This document shows positions 10,749-26,300 of a DNA stretch of 64,000 bases, piece by piece (position 1 is the first letter of the stretch; each line of letters starts with the position of its first letter). Under the pieces are notes generated by a model, which saw nothing but the letters and a program-made list of their open reading frames with translations, was not told the origin of the DNA and made no database searches. The position numbers were made by a program, and so were the translations under genes. The DNA lies in assembly GCA_030272585.1 (NCBI GenBank), contig BSYQ01000004.1, positions 4,898,001-4,962,000 on the forward strand. Direction: 5' to 3'. This DNA is from Bryopsis sp. KO-2023 (taxonomy: Eukaryota; Chlorophyta; Ulvophyceae; Bryopsidales; Bryopsidaceae).

Positions 10749-13700
10749 ATGAGGATGCTCGCTTGGAGGGTGGGCTTCCTTGTGAGTAATTTATCGGCGA
10801 AACCTCGGGGAGTTCCAAGTTGGGTCGGATTATTTCTCCAGAACTATCCTCCCGTGAAAACTTGCGAACGGGGAATCCGCACGCGAGGGCAACGTCGGGT
10901 CAAGCCCCCTCCCCGAGCGACGAACGATTTCGTCCCTCCTCAGGAATCGACAAGTGCGCTGCCGCCGTCTCTGGCGTGGTTTTGGAATCCCTCCAAGAAG
11001 ATCATTTACGGGGACCGTTTCTTATGGTATCCCATCGGCAACACTCCCGCAAGGAATCTGTTCGAAGGGTTGGGGCCCGCAGCGTCGTCTGCGCTGTTGC
11101 TGGGATGCGGGGACGTGAGAAACGTTTTGGAAAGCTGCCGCCAGTCCAAGTCAGCAGGGAAGAAGCTGGCGTTCGCTTTGAACGATTTCAACTCCAGCAC
11201 CATCGCTCGTGACGTCCTTTTGCTGACGATATCGGATCAAATCGACGCGTCGAACGTCGGCGACGTTGACTTTCTCTGGGGCGTGTGGTACAATCTCCGC
11301 TTGCCCGAAGAGCATTTCTCGCGACTGAGAAAAGTCGTCAATGAGATTCTGGACGCCAACGGGGAAGTCAAGCCCTGGTTGAAAATCGCTGGGAGGGATT
11401 GGGAGGTCGTCGAAATGGTGTACCGATCCTGGCTCGTCGACGGTGCATCGCTGCCTGATGTGGACGACGTCCAGGAGCTCCGCAAGGAGAGAATGCTGGA
11501 GTCTCTGAACAAAGGCCAACCCGAGGGCCTTGGGCAGCACGGATGGGAAGAATGGATACACAGCCTCCAAGATCCGTCGCTCTCGAACGTTCGTGATGCG
11601 TCTTTGCGAGGTCGAGTGACGGAAGAGTGCGGTGTGTACGTGGAGACGGGATCCATAAGCAGGGACGACCCTGGGGATGCGGAGAACTTTCTCCCCAACG
11701 TGACGCTTTTGCATCCGGAGTCGCGGCGGTGGCTGAATCACTACGGTTCGAGCCCGTTCCCTGCGTACCGACACGTCGTCAGCGACAAGAATCTCCGGGA
11801 CGCCGGAGGGCTGGTGAAAGCTTGCCAGCGCAGGCTGCAAGAATGGGTCGTCGCTCTCCAGACGCGGACGCGACTCGAATCTCCAACCGTCGAGGTATCG
11901 CTGCACTGTTCGGACGCGTTGGAGTTTTGCTTGTGCGGGGAAGTCTCGCGCTCGTTCGACGTCATCGACACCACGAACCTCGCCGATCACGTCGGGCTGC
12001 TGAATCTGGTCGTGTGCGCCGGCCCCAGGCTGACGAACAGGCTCGGGTCGAGACTCTGTACGTCGACCTTGACGTGGGGTTTCTACACCGAAAACCTGAG
12101 GGACTACGTGGACAAGGCGCTCTCCTTCAACTCGAAATTCGCACCGACGATTCTTGGGCTGAGGTTGATGACGAATCTAGAGAAGGGCAAAGCCCCAGAC
12201 GAGATGCTCTTCGGTGGGATGGGCCACGACGAGCGTCGTCTGGAGTGGCAACCCATGCCACCCCTCTCTGCACCCATCAACGTCGACGATGAGTTGATCC
12301 GCCAAACCATCCAGTCGGGGAAGAAAATCCCGCAGCAACCAGAGCCATGCGCCGTCGGAGTTCAACTCGCAAGGATCGTGAGAACGTGCTGCTTCCTCCC
12401 TCTGGGCAAAGACTCGAGCGAAAAATGCGGGTTGAGATTGTCCTCCCCAACCACATTGGCTCTGCTGCTGAAAAACATGGACTCCAGGTGTGTCATGGAG
12501 ACTTCTGGGGGAGCCCTCAGTGGCAGCTTCACCGAATGGTGTGTAAAGTACTGTGCATCGTTCGGGCTGGAGGCAGAGAAGGTGGCGAGATTGATGGACC
12601 CCCGTCGGGGAGGGCTGGTGGAAGTGAGGGGCCAACTTTGTCGAGACCGCATGCTGGCTGCGATGGTGACGAACACCCCCATTGTTCGGGTGGGTTTGGT
12701 GCATCGATCCTTGTGGGAGAAATCCACCAACATCGAGCTGATTAACAACGCCCTTGCGGTCGATCTGGAAGCTAGGAAATCGCCGGACATGTCCCTGGTG
12801 CATGTGATCGACAATGCCTCGGTGGATGATGCCATCAATGTGCGGTTTCTCCTGCCGGAGGACCATGGGTTGGAAGCTTCTGAATGGGAAGTGGTGCTGA
12901 TCGATTTGGACAGGCCTCTCGGGATCACTGTGCACTCCTATGCCAGCCTGGAATCGATGGAGCAGGTGGCGTTCAACCCACCTGTGCATCTGGGGATCGA
13001 GGGGATCGAAAGGGGTGGGGCTGGGGCTGACAAAACTGGCACCAGGATTGCCTCTTTCAAGGAGTATGGCGATCGATTCGTTGTCCGTATCTCCTATGAC
13101 CTCTCCATGCAGGGCTCAAAAATTTTCACAAAGTTTGATCAAGCAAATTCAGGGGAGCCTTCTCTGTCGATGGAGCTGGGCTTTCGATCGGAATCGGATC
13201 AGACCCTCAAAATCGATTTTCCATCGCCGGTGAAACCACGTGATGCGAAATTCAAGAGGCGGCGATCCAACCAGGTGATCGAGTGTGTTTTTCCGAAGTC
13301 CTCCGTTTTCCCAGTAACTGCTGCTGGTGCCCCGGAGCTTATCGACCTCGAGAGTCTCCCTGACCACGACGATGAGGCGGAACTGTGTGTGAAAATGGGG
13401 ACGATGTTCAGCATCCAGGAGCTCATGTTCAAATTCAAAGACAAGCAAAGCAAAGACAATACTGCAGTTTCAGGCGACCCGTTCTACGACCTCCGAAACA
13501 CCATACAGATTCTGTTCGTGAGTTTACTCAAGGATGGCAAGCGGGTTCACCATTTCTACAACAGCCAGGAGCAAGCCAGGGCTGGCGATGAACCTCTTCT
13601 GTCGCTGGTGGTGCTGGGCTCCATCAAACGAATGGAGGACGGGAAACCAGCCATCTTGGTGTCTTACATGGATGATGCCGACGTGAAATCTCGAATGAAA

Positions 13701-14273
13701 GCTAGGAGGTTCGATCCACAACGATTTGCCGTCCGTTTCAGATCGGTGGTGGAGGAATTCGGAGGAAAGGGCGATAACATGATTTTTGTGGGGGAGGAGG
13801 AGGTCAAACTGCTGAGAAAAATGTTAGCGGAGAACTCGGCACGAGTAAAACCCTCCCGGTGGCAAGCGAAGCATGTGAAGGACGATTCGGAATGGCAGCC
13901 GAGTTTCGTGAAGCCTTTGTATCCAGAAAACATCAAAACTGCACAGGTAGGGTCCAAAGAACTCAGAGAGAAGGTGGGAAAGATGTCGATGGAGGATGCC
14001 CTGGAGGAGCTGGCAAAGATACCATTTGGTGGGTACTCCAGGGAAGGTGGAGCAGAAACAGGTGGTGAGACCTCAACTAGGGATGATGCTGCTGCTCCAT
14101 CTGGAAATGTTGAGGGAAAAGGTAAAGAGGAATCTGTGGCGATCAAGTGTGGGAATTGCGGAACGACGAATGGATTGAAGAGGTGCAGTGGGTGTGGAAA
14201 GGTTTGGTATTGTGGCAGGGATTGTCAGAAAGAAAACTGGGGGGTTCACCAGCACCAGTGTGGGGCAGAGTAG
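10749..14273 (+). CDS. DUF4470/MYND zinc-finger protein
   Basis: One uninterrupted frame of 1,174 codons. Residues about 90-200 match the DUF4470 type domain, with YPIGNTPARNL then LLLGCGDVRNVL. It occurs at the start of MYND proteins and of the dynein-assembly factor DNAAF3. The last 40 residues are a MYND zinc finger: CGNC, CSGC, YCGRDCQ, then H and C, all eight ligands visible. MYND fingers bind proline-rich peptides, so a scaffold or assembly role is likely, but the exact role is unknown. The start is uncertain: after 11 codons a donor-like CTT|GTGAGT (10782) and an acceptor CTCCAG (to 10841) would remove 60 bases in frame. The gene is intron-free and GC-richer than its neighbours. Confidence 0.75.
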   Translation: MRMLAWRVGFLVSNLSAKPRGVPSWVGLFLQNYPPVKTCERGIRTRGQRRVKPPPRATNDFVPPQESTSALPPSLAWFWNPSKKIIYGDRFLWYPIGNTPARNLFEGLGPAASSALLLGCGDVRNVLESCRQSKSAGKKLAFALNDFNSSTIARDVLLLTISDQIDASNVGDVDFLWGVWYNLRLPEEHFSRLRKVVNEILDANGEVKPWLKIAGRDWEVVEMVYRSWLVDGASLPDVDDVQELRKERMLESLNKGQPEGLGQHGWEEWIHSLQDPSLSNVRDASLRGRVTEECGVYVETGSISRDDPGDAENFLPNVTLLHPESRRWLNHYGSSPFPAYRHVVSDKNLRDAGGLVKACQRRLQEWVVALQTRTRLESPTVEVSLHCSDALEFCLCGEVSRSFDVIDTTNLADHVGLLNLVVCAGPRLTNRLGSRLCTSTLTWGFYTENLRDYVDKALSFNSKFAPTILGLRLMTNLEKGKAPDEMLFGGMGHDERRLEWQPMPPLSAPINVDDELIRQTIQSGKKIPQQPEPCAVGVQLARIVRTCCFLPLGKDSSEKCGLRLSSPTTLALLLKNMDSRCVMETSGGALSGSFTEWCVKYCASFGLEAEKVARLMDPRRGGLVEVRGQLCRDRMLAAMVTNTPIVRVGLVHRSLWEKSTNIELINNALAVDLEARKSPDMSLVHVIDNASVDDAINVRFLLPEDHGLEASEWEVVLIDLDRPLGITVHSYASLESMEQVAFNPPVHLGIEGIERGGAGADKTGTRIASFKEYGDRFVVRISYDLSMQGSKIFTKFDQANSGEPSLSMELGFRSESDQTLKIDFPSPVKPRDAKFKRRRSNQVIECVFPKSSVFPVTAAGAPELIDLESLPDHDDEAELCVKMGTMFSIQELMFKFKDKQSKDNTAVSGDPFYDLRNTIQILFVSLLKDGKRVHHFYNSQEQARAGDEPLLSLVVLGSIKRMEDGKPAILVSYMDDADVKSRMKARRFDPQRFAVRFRSVVEEFGGKGDNMIFVGEEEVKLLRKMLAENSARVKPSRWQAKHVKDDSEWQPSFVKPLYPENIKTAQVGSKELREKVGKMSMEDALEELAKIPFGGYSREGGAETGGETSTRDDAAAPSGNVEGKGKEESVAIKCGNCGTTNGLKRCSGCGKVWYCGRDCQKENWGVHQHQCGAE

Positions 14274-15250
14274 CTTGACGGCATTGCAATTTTGTGGAGA
14301 TCTTGTTTTGTTTATCGTATCTCTAGGTAGTTTTATGGTCGACCTGTCCAAGGCCTAGATGGGTTCTAGTGGGGTGGTGGATGGTTAGAATAGCAGTCAA
14401 CAGCGATGTAAATTTCCAGCAACGATTGTGGAATGCTGCTCTTCAGACAGTGGTGTTTTAATTCGGTCAAGTCCCCACCATGAACTGCACAAAAACTTCT
14501 TATTCCACCTTTCAGTTTGAGAGGATTTTTTTTTCCTGGCCTCTGGTTTCTGTGGAGAAGCCGCAGACACGTTTTCCTTCTTCCTTCCTGTTTTCCATCC
14601 TCTTTTCCATCATTCTTGATTTGTTCGTGTCCAGATTGCACCAGGAATTTTACTTCACTTTAATTTTATTTTAATTCTAGGTGACATCAATCCCCACAGG
14701 ATTCTGGTGAGACGTGGGAAGCTGCATTATAACCTCACTGCCATTCATCTCCCACCCTCGTTTCGTTCACCAAACTCAAAATCCCAGGTTGGAATCTGGT
14801 GAGCAAAACTTGAAATTCCAACCTGGAATTTCAGCCTCCTGATTCCATTTGAGCATCTGTATACAAATATATCCAAATGTCTCTGGAGCAAACGAACATC
14901 TGGGTGCACCCTGGACGAGAAAACTCCATTTGGATCCATTTTGTACAAACTCCAGAACATAAACGTGCCATGGGTTCAAGTTGGGATAGGTCAGCACTCT
15001 CTCCAATTCAGAGAGCCCCACAGCGTATGTGTGTGTCTTCTTAACAAATTCTTTTCCTCCCAATCCACAATAGCATCATCTCCCATCTACCGCAGCCAAC
15101 TTCAGACGGCAGTTGGAAACAAAAAAAAACCCATAAAACAAAATATAAAAACAAAAACTAGCTTAAGAAATCGAACGATTTTCCCTTCCCACACGAAAAT
15201 CGAAAACCTGCACCGAATCGTTGCAGGGGGGGGGGAAGAATGGAGGTGTG
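14274..15250. other. intergenic region between convergent genes
   Basis: No gene is supported. The stretch separates the 3' ends of the MYND gene (+) and the rhomboid gene (-) and holds the inverted repeat at 14784-14826. Confidence 0.6.
14784..14826. repeat. 12-bp perfect inverted repeat
   Basis: CCAGGTTGGAAT at 14784-14795 is mirrored by ATTCCAACCTGG at 14815-14826 across a 19-base loop. It lies between the 3' ends of two convergent genes, so it could fold in either 3' transcript. No function is shown. Confidence 0.6.
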
Positions 15251-16024
15251 TTATCGAACTATGGTGCCTTCTTGTATACGGACAGAATCGCCGGTTTCTA
15301 TGTCGTTCGCTCCATGAAATCTAATGAAAGGCAAATTCAGGGTGCCCGATCTAGCCAAACTCAGCAGGATCCCCATGGCAGCCCACACACACAGACTGAC
15401 AGCCCAAAAGGTGTTCAACCAATCGAACAGGCCCAACCCCACAGTGTACCCCACCAGGATGCCACTGAGATGCCCCAGAAAGCTGGCTTTTGGAATCAAC
15501 ACGGATGTCAGGATCAGCGAGCAGAATGGGGTCGCCCACATGGGCAGGTTGCCCAATCCCAGCAGGCTGAATTTCGCGGCGCTCTGGGGGGCCACCGAGA
15601 GGTTGGACATCCAACCGAACACCACGCAGGAGTAACCCACCGCGGTCACTCGTGTGTAGTGCTCCCGCTTCAACACCTTGACCGCGAAATGGTAAAGCCC
15701 CAAACATACGACTTCGGAAAACAGCAGCAACACCAGGGTCACGCGCAGGTAATAGACGGAGCCCATGCCTTCCGTTCTTTCCACGAACCCGAGCGACCAG
15801 AGCGCGCTGATGTTGAAAACGAGGTGGAGGATCTCGACGTGGCTGATTTGGCTGACGATCAGCCGCCAGTATTCGCCGTTCGTGACGACTCTCTCGTAAC
15901 TCATCCCGACATCCTCGTAGCCCAGGCGTCGATGGGTGATGAAGCCCCACACGGACACGCAGAGCGCGACGATCGCGGTCGTCGCTGGGGCCTCCACCAT
16001 GTCCACGAAGATGGGCTTCCCCAT
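15251..16024 (-). CDS. rhomboid-family intramembrane protease
   Basis: Single exon, 257 residues, several hydrophobic segments. The catalytic serine lies in GYSCVVFGW (Ser132) and the partner histidine in LGHLSGILVGY (His185), so the Ser-His dyad of rhomboid proteases is intact. The segment HVEILHLVFNISALWSLG matches the conserved H..HL..N region of the family. An active rhomboid cleaves membrane proteins inside the bilayer. Substrate and compartment cannot be told, and no clear organelle-targeting peptide is seen. It starts head to head with the AFG3-type protease gene 384 bp away. Confidence 0.85.
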   Translation of the reverse strand: MGKPIFVDMVEAPATTAIVALCVSVWGFITHRRLGYEDVGMSYERVVTNGEYWRLIVSQISHVEILHLVFNISALWSLGFVERTEGMGSVYYLRVTLVLLLFSEVVCLGLYHFAVKVLKREHYTRVTAVGYSCVVFGWMSNLSVAPQSAAKFSLLGLGNLPMWATPFCSLILTSVLIPKASFLGHLSGILVGYTVGLGLFDWLNTFWAVSLCVWAAMGILLSLARSGTLNLPFIRFHGANDIETGDSVRIQEGTIVR

Positions 16025-16408
16025 CTTTTTCCTTTTTGCGCTCTCCTTCGACGCGAGGACGCTACCGAGTTGAATTCACCCGACGCAGGCTATCCAGAAA
16101 CCGATAGCTCGATTTTGTTTTTGGCCCCCGATACTAAGGCGAGCGATCCCAGCGTGGTCGAAGTTCAACCAGGTGCGAATTCCGGGGACGTCGAAGAATG
16201 GAACGGGTTTTCCACCGAGGCCAGTGTTCGCCCCGGAGCTTTCGTTCAGCAACGCTGAGCGTTTTGACCGCTTTTTTCCGTACGCTTTTCTCGTCATTAT
16301 TACGCATCCCTTTTTTTTTTTGGCCAGCAATTACCACACAATTTTTATTCTTTTTTTTCCCCAAACCAAAAACAACCCAACGCAGACATCACCGTGCCAA
16401 AAAAAAAA
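16025..16408. promoter_or_regulatory. probable shared divergent promoter region
   Basis: These 384 bp separate the start codons of the rhomboid (-) and AFG3-type (+) genes, so both 5' UTRs and promoters must lie here. No clear TATA box was seen. Confidence 0.4.
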
Positions 16409-21952
<5,544 letters not shown>

Positions 21953-23334
21953 TTGCGACGCTCTATTCTTGTTTTTTCTCCAGTTTTGTTTGTTTGTTCT
22001 TTTTTCTTTTTTTTCGATCCTCCCTGGAAGGACATCGACTGTTGCACTTTTTTTTATGATATCTTCAGGGCTTTGTGGGGTTGTACGTGCGTGTTGTTGG
22101 TAGGAAAAAGGGGAAAAGGGAGGGAGGGAGGGATAATATTTTTTCAGGGATTTGTTGGATTTACACAAGGTTTTTGAGGTGAAAAAAAAAGGATCTGTGG
22201 TCTTTGAAATGCGATTGGGAAAAGAAGAAAAAAAAATAAGAGAAAAGAGAAAAAAGAGGGAAAAAAAACACAAAAGAAGTGTTTCTAGGCTGTGGCTTGG
22301 CTTTGCAGGCGCAGAGCATCAGGTGAATCCTCCGATCGTTTCTGTGAAAAAGGGGAAAAAGGGGAAAAAGAAAGAGAAATATCGAAAAGCAAAAGGAGAA
22401 CTATCGGTCCTAGTGGTGGGGGAATGTATCAACTTTGTAACATAAACGACAGGTCGGCTGTGGTTTGGCCAGATTGATTTGAAGGGAGGGGGCCAATTGG
22501 TCGGTTCAGAGGCCAGTTTCTTCCCTGCTGAAATGGACTAGGATCATTAAAATCCAGGATATCCCATGAGGGTTTTTTTAGCGATTTAATTCTTTCCGCA
22601 ATGTACGACTCCGTGGTTCTTGGTGGTGGTTTCTCTTCCTTCGAAGAAAAGGGAGGTAGAAATGATAAATGATGGGTTTTATGTTGGGGGTGTTTATGGA
22701 GGATGCACAATCCAGCAGTAGATTGAAAAAAAAAGTTATGGAATGAATTAGTCAGCCCGTTCGGCACAAGGGCAACTCTTCCATTTTGCTTTGGGTGGGG
22801 TTTCAATCTTTTCCCCTCCACAAGGATAGCAAGAAGTCATCAAATAAACGATCAAATGTGCCGAATCAAAAACACTTAAAGAAAGTTCCAATGATGTCTG
22901 TGTGTTCCCAACCACCTAATAAATCCTTAGGAAAGGAATAAAATAATAATTGAAAAAAACGATCAAATCGTTTTCATGTGGATGTGCGCTACTGGTGCTG
23001 AGGGAAACTCAATCAACCCTGAGGCAAAAATTGAAAGAAAAAGAGAGAACCAAAGGTGGGTGTTTGGACTGTTGGAAGAACGAAACGCTCGACCACCTCT
23101 GCAGAACCTTGAAAGTTTAACAACTAAACAAGAACAACGACCAAAAACAAAAACAAAAACGACCAAGTGACCAAGCAAACAGACATCCCACGCCGCCAGT
23201 GCCAGAATTCGATTTTCTGGCGTGGCGCTGGTGTGTGTGTTTTCGATCAACTTCTCAACCCAATTCGCTCATTTTGCCCTCGATTTCGTCCCGCCACTCC
23301 TTTTTGATCCTGCACCGCAGCCACCACCTTCGCG
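21953..23334. other. intergenic region
   Basis: The region lies between the AFG3-type and pescadillo genes, both on the plus strand. It holds T-rich and A/G-rich low-complexity runs near 22000-22270 and 22340-22400. No gene is supported. Confidence 0.6.
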
Positions 23335-26300
23335 ATGACGGGCAAGAAACTCAAAAAGGCACGGGATGGTTTCCTTTTCCGCAGGTTTTTGTTTTATTGC
23401 TGTGTTAAACCGATACGAACCGACGTCCTGACTGGCGAGCTCCGAATGGCAGGGGACGAGGGGAACAGCCGTCAACTATTTAACGAGAGGGGATGCTTTA
23501 AAGAAGCTCCAAGTATCGCTGAAAACTTTCAGGTGAGTTTATGTTGGAAGACGAAAGTATCTGCTTCGAAGTTAAAAAAATATATTTTTTTATTTTTCAA
23601 CCTTTATTTTTATTTTTCGAAAAAAGAGACTGACGTAAGTCGATTTTACCCCTCAATTTTCATTCCCCTGTTCCCCCCCAAAAAAAAATTCAGAATAACA
23701 CGGGGAGGGGGGAAATAAAAATTTGGAATTGTTTAAGAAAAAAATTGCTGCTTGTCTTTGGTAAATTAAATGCTGGGGTAGGCCTATCGATTTTTTTTTT
23801 TGGAAATTGACATTACGTGGCCACAAATATAGAAATTGATGGCTGCATACCATCCATGCCAAAAATTACAATCAAAAAGCTGAAGGACTTTTCAAAAATC
23901 AAGAATATAATTTATTTATTTTTGAATATAAAACATACATTTTTTGTATGTGTATGTAGAAATGAGCCACCTTATATAAATAAGTAATAATATATAGGTG
24001 ATGTTTTAGAGGGGAGAAAAAAATGTGGAAAGTGACATGATGGTAAATTTTTTCTTGTCTTTGGTACATTCTTACAGGCGACTTTGCATTTTGAAAGGAA
24101 TTCATCCTCGAGAGCCCAGGAAAAAATTGCATGGAGCCGACAAAACTTATTATCATGCGAAAGATATTAAATGGTTGATGCACGAGCGACTGCTGTCCGG
24201 TTTCAGGTCAGTTTAGAGTTTCTTGATATTACTTACGCCATATTTCTTAAACTAATTATTTTTGTTCTATAAATATTTTTTGGATTTGAATATCTTACAT
24301 TGAGTATGAAAGCTGGATGCAGTCTGTCGATTTCGATTCTTCGTTTCATATTTTTTGAGGATGGAGAAAAAGAGTAGAGGATGAAAAATAAACGGAGTGA
24401 GAAGGTGTTGGTGATTGTGCAAAGCATATCCAAAAAGAATCAAATCGTTGTGTCAGTATGCCTGTGCAAATTAGGAAATCAGCTGTCACTAATTTTTATA
24501 TAAAATAATAGTAATAAAAATAAAAATACAATATAGCAGGTTTCAGGTTTCTTTTGTTTCTTCTGTTGTTTTTTTTGTATTTATTTTTGTATTTTTTCGA
24601 TATCCCAGACGAGTCAATGCTTTCGAGAAAAAGATCAAGAAGCAAATCGGCCGCCAGAACATGGCAGCAGCAAGACGGTTGAAAGGAAAGAGGCCTGCCC
24701 TTCGATTGGACCATTTGATTAAAGAGAGGTGACATTGAATTTGTTCTTTTTTCTTATAAAAAAAAAAAGAGGGTGGGCAAATCAGGCGAAAATAATGTTC
24801 ATTAAGGTTGGAATCGTGCTTTGTGGTTTTCATGGTCAAATTTTTTCGTCTTGTGGCCTTCTGAGTGAAGGATTAATAAGAATTGATCAATTCAACTTAT
24901 GAAATCTATATATCTATATGTGTATAGATGCTACGGGGTGTTTTTCCTTTCCTTGTATTAGGGGCATCTGTATCTCTGTGTTAAGGTGAAAATTTGACCC
25001 TGATTGTTTTAAGAAAAATTGGAATTATTGGAAACAAACAGTCTCAAATGCATTTCATTGATACTGAAAATTCTATGTTGCCCATCCACCATCCGAACGA
25101 GTGAAACATCATACATATCACGTCTACCTGCGTAATATTTACAGTTGGGGAAAAGGACTCCATATCTTTCTTTCTTTTTTCTTTTTTGCAAAAATATGAA
25201 AATATTTTCCGCCTCCTTGCTGTAGATATCCATCTTTTATCGATGCGGTTCGAGATCTAGATGATCCTTTGACGATGGTGCACCTTTTTTCCGTTTTGCC
25301 CTCCACCAATTCTGAAGAGAGGGATATCCCGGTGGCGGTGGTGGTGTCCGCCAAGAGACTCGCAATGGAATTCGACGCTTACGTAGTGAAAACTCATTCC
25401 TTGAGAAAAGTGTTCGTTTCCGTTAGGGGCTTCTATTACCAGGTATTGTTTCAGTTATACTGATATCAAATTGCAATTCCCATGTGTTTTTGTTATGTTT
25501 CGTATTTTTTTTCGTATTTTTCAATTGTTTCTTTTTTTTAATACCAAATTTGAAGAGAGTTTGAGAAAATGAATAAGACTGATATCGATGTGGGCAAAGA
25601 ATTCCAGAGGGCATTGCCTCTTTGTTTCTTTTTTTTTTCACTTTTTTTTCCCGAAACAGTAAAAGGAAAAAACAAAGGAAGAAAAAAAATTGTGTATGTA
25701 CTAGGCAAGTTGCTTTTTTTTCCATAAATTTCGTTTGCCTGCCGATGCATTTTGTTCTGACCGTAGTTTTTTTTTCTCGTGATAGGTAAATTCTGTTGTT
25801 TAAAAAAAGCAAAATTAAAAAATTGCTTTCTTTTTTTAATATTCGGGGTGTTTTATGTGTGGTTGTGTTATCAGGCAGAGATCATGGGTCAAAACGTGAC
25901 GTGGCTGACTCCGCACAGAGTCCAGCAAGTTCTCCCCACCGACATCGACTACAGCGTCATGTCTTCTTTCATGGAGTTTTACAGGACCTTGTTGCGTTTC
26001 GTCAATTTCAAGCTCTACAATTCCATAGGGGTATTTAAAAATGAAAAAAAATGAAAAACCTTTTAATTTGGGAAAATTATCGATGAGTTGCCATCATCCT
26101 GGCGGAATTCAAAAGTGAGCATTTTGTAAACTTTTCGAAAAAAGAAGAAAAACAAAAGGTTGAAACAAATCTTTTACAAAAAAAAGTGTTGGGAGTTGTT
26201 ACCTTTTTTTTGCCGCAGCGGCCCGATAGCTTTCGTTACCTTGTCGATAAGTCAGTTTTTTTATGTTTTTTATTTTTATGGTTGAGATGGCATTTTTTCA

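Noticed and set aside
11151-12989. long minus-strand open frames (279 and 270 codons)
   Set aside because: They are antisense shadows of the GC-rich MYND gene with skewed composition and no recognised motif.
15221-16258. 345-codon plus-strand open frame
   Set aside because: It is antisense to the rhomboid gene, which carries intact catalytic motifs. The plus-strand peptide is low-complexity Gln/His/Arg.
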